Positions 7,216-11,900 of a stretch of DNA of 11,900 nucleotides are shown here, in pieces. The number at the start of each line of letters is the position of its first letter. Position 1 is the first letter of the stretch. This DNA is from CAZYPU01 sp049642705. Lineage in GTDB: Bacteria; Omnitrophota; Gorgyraeia; JABMRN01; RBG-13-46-9. The translations under genes were made by a program, and so were the position numbers. The stretch is taken from positions 1-11,900 of the forward strand of contig JBARPB010000086.1 in NCBI GenBank assembly GCA_049642705.1. The letters run 5' to 3'. Below the pieces are notes generated by a model. The model did no database searches. It worked only from the letters and a program-made list of their open reading frames with translations, and was not told the origin of the DNA.

Positions 7216-7362
7216 TTAATGTTTTCCCGTTAAATGCAGCAGGGTATGTTTTATCTCTTCGACGTCATAAAATAATATTGATAGCATTACGCAATTGCCG
7301 ATCAAATATAGCGCGATGGCTATAATAAGCAATTTCTTATAAACAGGCCGAATGTTTCCCAT
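7216..7362 (-). CDS. 48-aa single-span membrane protein, unknown function
   Basis: A very strong AAGGAGGGG lies just before the ATG at 7362. The product has a basic N-terminus (R5, K9, K10), one transmembrane helix (about 11-33) and a short acidic-to-basic tail ending K-H. By the positive-inside rule the N-terminus is likely cytoplasmic. The frame extends upstream to 7446 without a Shine-Dalgarno and into the hydrolase gene, so the short form is preferred. It lies between the alpha/beta hydrolase gene (52 bases upstream) and the SGNH gene (7 bases downstream). No family is recognised; a small accessory subunit for one of these enzymes is a guess. Confidence 0.6.
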   Translation of the reverse strand: MGNIRPVYKKLLIIAIALYLIGNCVMLSILFYDVEEIKHTLLHLTGKH

Positions 7363-7414
7363 TTTCCCCTCCTTTTTAAGATTATACTCCAAAATTAAAA
7401 TCTTTCCCAGTGAA

Positions 7415-8230
7415 TTACGTCGGTAATGTCTCGGAAAACCAGTCAAGTATGAGTTTCTGCATTCTATCGGGATTAAACTGGATAAGCCTTTCCGCGTGAA
7501 GCCCGTTCTTTATTATTTCGAGCTTCTTATGAACCCGCGCCGCGTCGTAAAGCTTTCTGGAATGGCGCTCTTTAATAACCCAGTCCCTGTCCCCGTGTAT
7601 AAAAAGTATCGCCGTGGTCTTTATCCGGCCTATAGTGTTTATCGGCTTCTCTTTCGGGATAAAGATATTAGCAAACCTCGCGCCTTTACCTTCCCATTTA
7701 GACTCTATATTGTCTTTCAAATCCGCAAGCATCCCGGGTTCCCAGAAATGATAGTCTACCATTCGGAAACTCGACGGGCAGCTTATCAACACCATGCTGT
7801 CTATATCGTCCCGGGCTGACGCGGCGTTAACCGCTGACGCCGCCCCCAGAGAAAAGGCCACTATCCCTACGCCCCTGTACCCTTCGGCCGCCGCGTAATC
7901 AATAACGGCATTCACGTCGTTGTGCTCTCTGGCTGACCAGGTAAATTTTCCGCTGCTTTCGCCATGCCCCCTTAAGTCAAAAATTATAACGTCATACTCG
8001 CATGAAATTAAATCCACGGTTTTGCGCATCCACCTGTTTTCCTTGCTGTTGTAGAAACCGGGGCAGATTATAACCACATTTTCAAACCCGTTTTTGAAGT
8101 GCTCGTATGCGATCGAAACGCCGTCCTTCGTATATAACGTGCCGTTTGCCTCTTCCGGCAGCGATTCGGCGGCAAACACGTTTGCGCACAAATAAATCAT
8201 CGCACAGAAAAACACGCTGCCCCGTATCAT
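7415..8230 (-). CDS. Exported alpha/beta hydrolase
   Basis: This 271-aa protein has a signal peptide (about 1-20, FAA at its end) and an alpha/beta hydrolase fold. The strand-loop FDLRGHGES (84-92) is present, the nucleophile elbow is AFSLG with S127 (the first Gly of G-x-S-x-G is Ala), the acid is D216 in HGDRDW, and the base is H245 in GLHAE. It belongs to the broad serine-hydrolase group with fold members such as BAAT/S9-like and lysophospholipase-like enzymes. The substrate, ester or peptide, cannot be deduced. It acts in the periplasm or outside. Its ATG overlaps the stop of the M28 peptidase gene by four bases, so the two are made together. The first 50 residues hold a short beta hairpin typical of these lipase-like proteins. 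Confidence 0.83.
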   Translation of the reverse strand: MIRGSVFFCAMIYLCANVFAAESLPEEANGTLYTKDGVSIAYEHFKNGFENVVIICPGFYNSKENRWMRKTVDLISCEYDVIIFDLRGHGESSGKFTWSAREHNDVNAVIDYAAAEGYRGVGIVAFSLGAASAVNAASARDDIDSMVLISCPSSFRMVDYHFWEPGMLADLKDNIESKWEGKGARFANIFIPKEKPINTIGRIKTTAILFIHGDRDWVIKERHSRKLYDAARVHKKLEIIKNGLHAERLIQFNPDRMQKLILDWFSETLPT

Positions 8231-9201
8231 ATTTCACCTTCTGTTAAAACCGCCGCGAAACCTTTCACTACTTCCGCAAGGCTTTCATAATCCAGCGTCT
8301 CGTAAGTGTCCGATTGGCTGTGGTAATGGGGGTTCCTGTAAAAGGCGGTATCTGTGATCATTACCGCGGGGTAACCCTCTTTCCAGAAAGACCAGTTATC
8401 GGAAAAATCGATGCCCGTGACAAAAGAAGGGAACACAAACAGCTCGATGGGAAAGCGGCTCTTCTCCTTAAAAATCGAAACGATCTTCCCTGCGAGCGCG
8501 CCCGAAGGCAGATTTCCGACGACGCTGATATAATTGCCCTTGTTCGGGTAGAAAAAGCCGACTAGCGCCGGGTATTGCTGCGAGAGAGGTTTATCCGTGT
8601 AATAGCCGATTGACTCCAGAATAAGAGCTGCCTTGATGTTTTCTCCCCTTGCCCTAGCGTCTCTTGTGTAAACGCGGCTACCCATCTCCTCCGTTTTAAA
8701 AAACGGCGGCTCTTCGTTAACAAAAGCGATAAATTTTATGCTGCGATTGGTCCGTTTATCGGACATAAATCTTGCCAGCTCTATTAGCCCGGCTACGGCG
8801 CTTGCATTATCATCTGCGCCGGGGTTAAAGCAGGTGTCATAATGGGCTCCCACGATGATCACCTCTTCGGGGCACATCGCGCCGGTTCTCGAGACGATTA
8901 TATTTTTAGCTGTCTTACCCGCAACCTCGTATTCCTGGAATTCGACTTCGTAACCGAAAGAAGAGAATGCTTCGGTTATGTATTCCGCCGCTCGCTTGAG
9001 TTTATCGTATTTGAACATGCTGCGGTCGCCGATCTCGTGCGAAAGCGTATAAACGTGCGACTTTAATCTTTTAACCAATTCTGTATCCTCTTTTTCAGCG
9101 CCCATGAAAGGCCTGCTCCAAAAACGCCAGCCGACGACAGAGGTCCTCAGGATAATAAACACGATAAGAACGAAAACGATTAAACGTAAGACCTTTCTCA
9201 T
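8227..9201 (-). CDS. Membrane-anchored M28-family zinc metallopeptidase
   Basis: This 324-aa protein has an N-terminal hydrophobic anchor (about 4-24) and a peptidase M28 domain facing outward. The co-catalytic zinc ligands and catalytic residues are in order: H120 and D122 in AHYDT, the bridging Asp in GADDNAS (130-131), catalytic/ligand Glu pair E163-E164 in NEEP, E196 in LESIGY where a third acidic ligand is expected, and H294 in HYHSQSDT. M28 enzymes are mostly aminopeptidases or carboxypeptidases, so an exopeptidase is likely. The start ATG at 9201 has only a weak purine stretch (GAAG) upstream, and no clear promoter is seen in the 176-base gap before it. It may therefore be read through from the SMR-lipoprotein promoter. 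It overlaps the hydrolase gene by four bases. Confidence 0.88.
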   Translation of the reverse strand: MRKVLRLIVFVLIVFIILRTSVVGWRFWSRPFMGAEKEDTELVKRLKSHVYTLSHEIGDRSMFKYDKLKRAAEYITEAFSSFGYEVEFQEYEVAGKTAKNIIVSRTGAMCPEEVIIVGAHYDTCFNPGADDNASAVAGLIELARFMSDKRTNRSIKFIAFVNEEPPFFKTEEMGSRVYTRDARARGENIKAALILESIGYYTDKPLSQQYPALVGFFYPNKGNYISVVGNLPSGALAGKIVSIFKEKSRFPIELFVFPSFVTGIDFSDNWSFWKEGYPAVMITDTAFYRNPHYHSQSDTYETLDYESLAEVVKGFAAVLTEGEI

Positions 9202-9221
9202 GCTTCATTACCCGGCCCGGA

Positions 9222-9381
9222 TCATTCGCCTCCCAGAACGAGCATTACGCCGAAACCCGCCTGACCTACGCGGCCAGGAAATCCTTTGTTTTTTCCGTGT
9301 CTGAGTTTTTGTAGTTGTGAGGCCTGAAATTATGCGTCCAGTAGTTCACAATATAAGGGAAAAGGGAATTTTTTTGTTCAT
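9222..9381 (-). pseudogene. Possible decayed coding sequence in the gap before the M28 gene
   Basis: An ATG at 9381 overlaps the lipoprotein stop (ATGA) but closes after 11 codons. A second frame then reads 28 codons (9352-9269) with protein-like composition and a PH...SDT pattern, ending in TAG. A third frame continues with residues like VGQAGFGVMLVLGGE to a TGA at 9222. Joined, these pieces loosely resemble the C-terminal end of the adjacent M28 peptidase (NPHYHSQSDT, then a helix ending in EGE). It may be a frameshifted remnant of a duplicated peptidase; chance is a real alternative. Nothing else is seen in this gap, including no clear promoter. Confidence 0.2.
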
Positions 9382-9785
9382 TCAGTCCTGGATGCCTGCC
9401 ATGTTCCGCGATCTTTAATAAGAATAAGAGGAACCTCCCATGTCCCTTTCATGGTATTCCCTTTTATCAGGCCGACGTATTTAAGCCTGCCTCTTTTGTC
9501 CTTAACCAAACCGAATTCTATTTTGTCGCCGTTGATAGTTCCTGCCACTTCGCCGCCTTTTGTGATAGGCGAGCCGCTAATTTTAATCCTGCCGGAGATG
9601 GCTGTTCCTTCTTTTTGAAGTTCGATCTGAAAATCGCCTTTTACGCCTGTCTTATCGCTTGCCCAGGTACCTTGCCATAAATCGCCGCCTTCTAATTCGA
9701 CTATATCAGCCTTATCCCGCTGGGCAAAGCACGCGAACATGAAAATCGGCAGAACAAAAGCGCATAGAATTATTATTTTTTTCAT
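9378..9785 (-). CDS. Small beta-rich lipoprotein candidate
   Basis: The product from the ATG at 9785 is 135 aa: a Lys-Lys n-region, a hydrophobic core, then M-F-A-C with Cys19 as the likely lipidated residue. The lipobox is weak because Met and Phe occupy -3 and -2. The mature part is a run of short strands with repeated GTW/GxIxG elements (WQGTW, GRIKISG, GTINGDKIEF, GLIKGNTMKGTW, RGTW), suggesting a small beta-barrel or sandwich domain of lipocalin-like size; no named family is recognised. The start is uncertain: ATG at 9809 lies 14 bases after the SMR stop without Shine-Dalgarno, while ATG at 9785 has GGAGG at a long 15-base distance. It follows the SMR gene in the same direction, so it is probably co-transcribed with it. 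Confidence 0.65.
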   Translation of the reverse strand: MKKIIILCAFVLPIFMFACFAQRDKADIVELEGGDLWQGTWASDKTGVKGDFQIELQKEGTAISGRIKISGSPITKGGEVAGTINGDKIEFGLVKDKRGRLKYVGLIKGNTMKGTWEVPLILIKDRGTWQASRTE

Positions 9786-9823
9786 AAAAATAAAATATTT
9801 CCTCCTCATTTTACCAGGAAAAA

Positions 9824-10162
9824 TTATTGCTGCACGGTGTTTGCAACACATAAACCTATGACAGCCGCGATTATTACGATAATAAGCGCCCCTTTAATCA
9901 GTGTTATGTGTTCGCTGAAACACGCTACCCCTATGATTACAACCAGCGCCGTGCCCAACCCTGACCATATGGCATAGGCCAGGCCTAAATCTATTGTCTT
10001 GATGGCCAGGGAAAAAAGCCACCCGCATAACAAGTATGTGACGAACATAAGGGCCGTCGGCACTAATCTCGTAAAACCCTGGGAGAGCTTCAGTAGGGAC
10101 GCGCCGAGGACCCCTAAAAATATAGCGAGAAAAAGAAATAACCAGTGGTAAAATTTTGCCAT
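9824..10162 (-). CDS. SMR-type (EmrE-like) small membrane transporter lacking the conserved glutamate
   Basis: At 112 aa with four transmembrane helices it has the length and topology of the small multidrug resistance family. Diagnostic family strings are present: KLSQGFTRL after helix 1 and AYAIWSGLG in helix 3, where EmrE has Tyr60 and Trp63. Aligned on these, the membrane glutamate that couples proton and substrate (Glu14 in EmrE) is Gly17 here (codon GGG at 10114-10112), and no other acidic residue lies in helix 1. Normal proton-coupled antiport is therefore doubtful. Options are loss of function, a partner for another subunit, or a flippase-like role as in the related ArnE/ArnF proteins, which also lack this residue. 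The start ATG at 10162 has AGGA close upstream. A promoter and a dyad lie just before it, and it is divergent from the MATE gene. Confidence 0.85.
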   Translation of the reverse strand: MAKFYHWLFLFLAIFLGVLGASLLKLSQGFTRLVPTALMFVTYLLCGWLFSLAIKTIDLGLAYAIWSGLGTALVVIIGVACFSEHITLIKGALIIVIIAAVIGLCVANTVQQ

Positions 10163-10181
10163 TTTCCTGTTTTTTTCTCCG

Positions 10182-10201
10182 CTTTAACGCGTGGGTTAAA
10201 G
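10182..10201. promoter_or_regulatory. Perfect 7+7 dyad, candidate operator for the SMR gene
   Basis: CTTTAAC and GTTAAAG are separated by six bases. The dyad lies immediately downstream of the SMR -10 (10205-10210), covering about +1 to +17 of its transcript and ending 19 bases before the start codon. This is the expected place for a repressor of TetR/MarR/GntR type. An mRNA hairpin is the alternative; no T-tract follows on either strand, so it is not a terminator. Confidence 0.4.
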
Positions 10202-10204
10202 ATT

Positions 10205-10232
10205 ATTATACAGTGTAATATTTCGCCGCCAA
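10205..10232 (-). promoter_or_regulatory. Sigma70-like promoter for the SMR-lipoprotein genes
   Basis: On the minus strand TTGGCG (10232-10227) is 16 bases from a perfect TATAAT (10210-10205). Transcription would begin near 10198, about 36 bases before the SMR start codon. It may also feed the long minus-strand block, because no clear promoter or terminator is visible before 9201. Confidence 0.5.
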
Positions 10233-10293
10233 AAAGGCAAGTGAAAAATCATCGTCTCTTACCTCAAGAAAAATCCAAAAAACCAGTATCTAA

Positions 10294-10302
10294 TGTTATA
10301 AT
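10294..10302 (+). promoter_or_regulatory. Extended -10 promoter for the MATE gene
   Basis: TGTTATAAT is a full extended -10 with perfect TATAAT at 10297-10302. No good -35 is present at 16-18 bases, which extended -10 promoters can tolerate. Transcription would begin near 10309, leaving a leader of about 26 bases before the ATG at 10335. Confidence 0.45.
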
Positions 10303-10334
10303 ATTACCGTTTTATCAAGGATATTATTGAAAAT

Positions 10335-11741
10335 ATGGTTAAAAAAAGACTTCGAAAAATTAACGCCGATATAACCAACGGGAGCCTGCGGTCTTCCCTG
10401 TGGAAACTGGCCCTGCCGATGATGGCGGGCGCCGCGATGCAGGATCTATTCACCCTGGTAGACCTCTTTTTTGTCGGCAGATTAGGGTACATAGCGGTAG
10501 CGGCCCTGACCATATCCGGAATTATTATTTCCGTAATAATGATGGCGGCGATAGGTATCTCGGCCGGCGCAACAGCTTTAATAGCCCATTTTGCGGGAAA
10601 GAAAGATTACGACTCTGCCGACAACGTTCTTTTTCAGACAGTTGTTATAAGCATCATCTGCTCTGTGGGAATGGCTTTAATCGGCCTTTTTGGCAGGAAC
10701 TTCCTGCTTCGCCTGTTCGGGGCAAGTCCCGAGATTATTCCTGCCGCTTCGGCATATTTAAAAATAAGCTTTCTCTGGTCCATCGCGATATTCCTCTTTA
10801 TCGGGTTCAACCAGGCGCTGAGGGGTTCGGGGGACGCCATTACGCCGCTCAAAGTTCTTCTTTTAGCCAATATAATTAATATCTGCCTCGACCCTCTTCT
10901 CATTTTCGGGCTCGGATTTTTCCCGCGATTGGAAGTTGCCGGCTCGGCCGCCGCGACTGTTATAAGCAGGCTTATAGGGGTGGCGATCCTCCTCGGGCAT
11001 TTTATCTTCGGGCATTCAAGCCTGCATTTCCGCAGGGGTATTTTTAAGGTCAATTTTCCGCTTATTGGCAGGATGATAAAAATAGGATTTTTTGCCTCTT
11101 TTGAGGTGCTGCTTCGCCAGCTGTCGATTATTATGCTGCTTCGGCTCATTACATCTTTCGGCGCTTCGTGCCTCGCGGCCTGCGGCATCGGTATCCGGCT
11201 CAGGATGGCCGTCATGATGCTCGGATTCGGAATCGGCTCCGCCTCCGCGGTGCTTATCGGGCAAAATATGGGCGCCGCTCAACCCGCCAGGGCAACTGAA
11301 TCCGGCTGGAAGGCGCTGAAATACTATGAGTTTATTGTTGTGCCTTTTGCGATATTATTTTTTGTCTTTTCGGCCCGGATAGTAAGCGTTTTTAATAATA
11401 ATCCCGAAGTAGTCCGGATAGGAAGCGATTTCCTGCGTTTCATAGCTATTACGTTACCGTTTCTGGCATCAGCCCTCGTATTGGGCAGGGGCATAACCGG
11501 CGTCGGCGACACAATCGCCCCGGCAATAATGACCGGTGTTACACAGCTTGGCTTGCGGGTTCCGGTTGCTTACGCGCTGGTTCTTGTTTTCGGGATGGGC
11601 GCTAACGGCATCTGGCTGGGCATCAACGCCTCGGATATCTGCCATGGATTAATGATGATATGGTATTTTAAGCACGGTTTCTGGCAGAAAAGGTACCATA
11701 AGCACCGCGCTATTTTAGAACAACAGGGTTTTGCGGGATAG
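10335..11741 (+). CDS. MATE-family multidrug/metabolite exporter
   Basis: At 468 aa with about 12 transmembrane helices in two similar halves, it fits the MATE family, which exports cationic drugs, toxins or metabolites in exchange for sodium or protons. The first half has the LALPMM and LVDLFFVGRLG motif (about residues 25-51) and RGSGDAITP (about 164-172). The second half repeats it with IGQNMGAAQPARA and RGITGVGDTIAP. The arrangement resembles the bacterial DinF/NorM-like and Bacteroides/Thermotoga-type MATE proteins; substrate is not predictable. The start ATG has AAGGA at a long 13-base spacing, so translation may be moderate. It is the only long plus-strand gene and stands alone, divergent from the SMR gene. 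A short run of 11-base repeats and an insertion sequence follow its stop, and no terminator is obvious. Confidence 0.93.
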   Translation: MVKKRLRKINADITNGSLRSSLWKLALPMMAGAAMQDLFTLVDLFFVGRLGYIAVAALTISGIIISVIMMAAIGISAGATALIAHFAGKKDYDSADNVLFQTVVISIICSVGMALIGLFGRNFLLRLFGASPEIIPAASAYLKISFLWSIAIFLFIGFNQALRGSGDAITPLKVLLLANIINICLDPLLIFGLGFFPRLEVAGSAAATVISRLIGVAILLGHFIFGHSSLHFRRGIFKVNFPLIGRMIKIGFFASFEVLLRQLSIIMLLRLITSFGASCLAACGIGIRLRMAVMMLGFGIGSASAVLIGQNMGAAQPARATESGWKALKYYEFIVVPFAILFFVFSARIVSVFNNNPEVVRIGSDFLRFIAITLPFLASALVLGRGITGVGDTIAPAIMTGVTQLGLRVPVAYALVLVFGMGANGIWLGINASDICHGLMMIWYFKHGFWQKRYHKHRAILEQQGFAG

Positions 11742-11744
11742 AGT

Positions 11745-11771
11745 GATTAAAATAGCCCCTGATTAAAATAG
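11745..11771. repeat. Duplicated 11-bp element between the MATE gene and the insertion sequence
   Basis: GATTAAAATAG occurs at 11745-11755 and again at 11761-11771, a 16-base period. It lies just outside the presumed insertion-sequence end, so it may be a trace of insertion or slippage. The first copy could also pair with CTATTTTA at 11710-11717 in the MATE gene end. Confidence 0.7.
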
Positions 11772-11833
11772 TTCTGTAACGCACATATGATAATGTCCTA
11801 TTTGACACATTTAGAAATGTCCTATTCTAGAAG

Positions 11834-11842
11834 TGCTATAAT
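11834..11842 (+). promoter_or_regulatory. Extended -10 element of the transposase promoter
   Basis: TGCTATAAT lies 23 bases before the transposase ATG. A consensus TTGACA occurs at 11802-11807 but is 29 bases away, too far to serve as its -35; it probably belongs to the terminal repeat region. Confidence 0.4.
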
Positions 11843-11865
11843 ACTCATTTCAAGAGGAGGGTATT

Positions 11866-11900
11866 ATGGCAGGAAAGGACATTATCACAATGAGTCAGAA
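11866..11900 (+). CDS. Transposase N-terminus, ISNCY-like (runs off the right edge)
   Basis: Only 11 codons are visible, MAGKDIITMSQ, after GGAGG with five bases of spacing. This opening is like that of ISNCY/IS1202-group transposases, in which a short basic start leads into an N-terminal helix-turn-helix that binds the element ends. The catalytic DDE part lies outside the window. The upstream repeats support a mobile-element gene. Confidence 0.6.
   Translation, partial: MAGKDIITMSQ

Larger units (their letters stand above)
11774..11900 (+). mobile_element. Left end of an insertion sequence, probably ISNCY/IS1202-like (incomplete)
   Basis: The segment holds two direct copies of AATGTCCTATT (11792-11802 and 11816-11826, period 24) around a TTTGACACATTT stretch, followed by a promoter-like element, a strong Shine-Dalgarno and a transposase start. 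Paired subterminal repeats of this sort are typical transposase-binding sites. The exact outer boundary is not defined and is set near the TGTAACGC stretch; the right end is outside the window. Family assignment rests on the transposase N-terminus and on recall of related elements. Confidence 0.55.

Noticed and set aside
7363..7414. TATAAT on the minus strand just before the 48-aa gene
   Set aside because: There is no acceptable -35 or TG extension, and transcription would begin inside the Shine-Dalgarno, giving a leader too short for it to work.
9222..9300. tRNA gene in the gap before the M28 gene, suggested by a GGGTTTCG-like stretch
   Set aside because: No acceptor stem, anticodon arm or CCA-adjacent pairing could be built on either strand.
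10634..11282. Minus-strand open frames opposite the MATE gene
   Set aside because: They are shadows of the MATE coding sequence; the plus-strand frame has 12 membrane segments and family motifs.

Overview
The window looks like chromosomal DNA of an uncultured diderm (Gram-negative-type) bacterium of moderate GC content. Evidence for an outer membrane is a signal-peptide beta-barrel protein that ends in an aromatic residue (4207-4899). Other envelope-directed genes include an SGNH protein, an exported alpha/beta hydrolase, a membrane-anchored M28 peptidase and a lipoprotein candidate. The overall style would suit a lineage such as Candidatus Omnitrophota or a deltaproteobacterial relative, but no phylogenetic marker is present, so this is only an inference.

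Layout. The left edge (1-99, minus) holds the first 33 codons of an exported protein. Its 236-base upstream region is rich in regulatory structure: two extended -10 promoters, three 11-base direct repeats like an OmpR/PhoB-family site, and a 15-base tandem repeat. From 336 to 9201 there is a dense minus-strand block. In transcription order it reads: M28 peptidase, alpha/beta hydrolase, a 48-aa membrane peptide, SGNH protein, two paralogous small methyltransferases, beta-barrel protein, AMP-forming acyl ligase with a C-terminal carrier-like domain, transglutaminase-like protein, and REC-GGDEF regulator. Most junctions are ATGA overlaps or gaps of a few bases. Upstream of this block, across a 176-base gap that may hold a decayed gene, lie a beta-rich lipoprotein candidate and an SMR-type transporter (9378-10162). 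They probably share the minus promoter near 10205-10232.

On the plus strand a MATE-family exporter (10335-11741) has its own extended -10 promoter, so SMR and MATE genes are divergently transcribed from one 172-base region. That region carries a 7+7 dyad that looks like an operator. The right edge is the start of an insertion sequence, probably ISNCY/IS1202-like, with subterminal repeats and the first 11 codons of its transposase.

How the genes may work together: the minus block combines acyl activation, two methyltransferases, an SGNH esterase/acyltransferase candidate, hydrolases acting outside the cytoplasm and an outer-membrane barrel. This suggests processing of an envelope lipid or glycan, with a c-di-GMP output protein at its end. 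The pathway itself cannot be named from sequence. The two most notable molecular oddities are an SMR transporter with glycine in place of the coupling glutamate, and an acyl ligase whose fused carrier-like domain has lost its DSL serine. No rRNA, tRNA, CRISPR array or convincing intrinsic terminator was seen.
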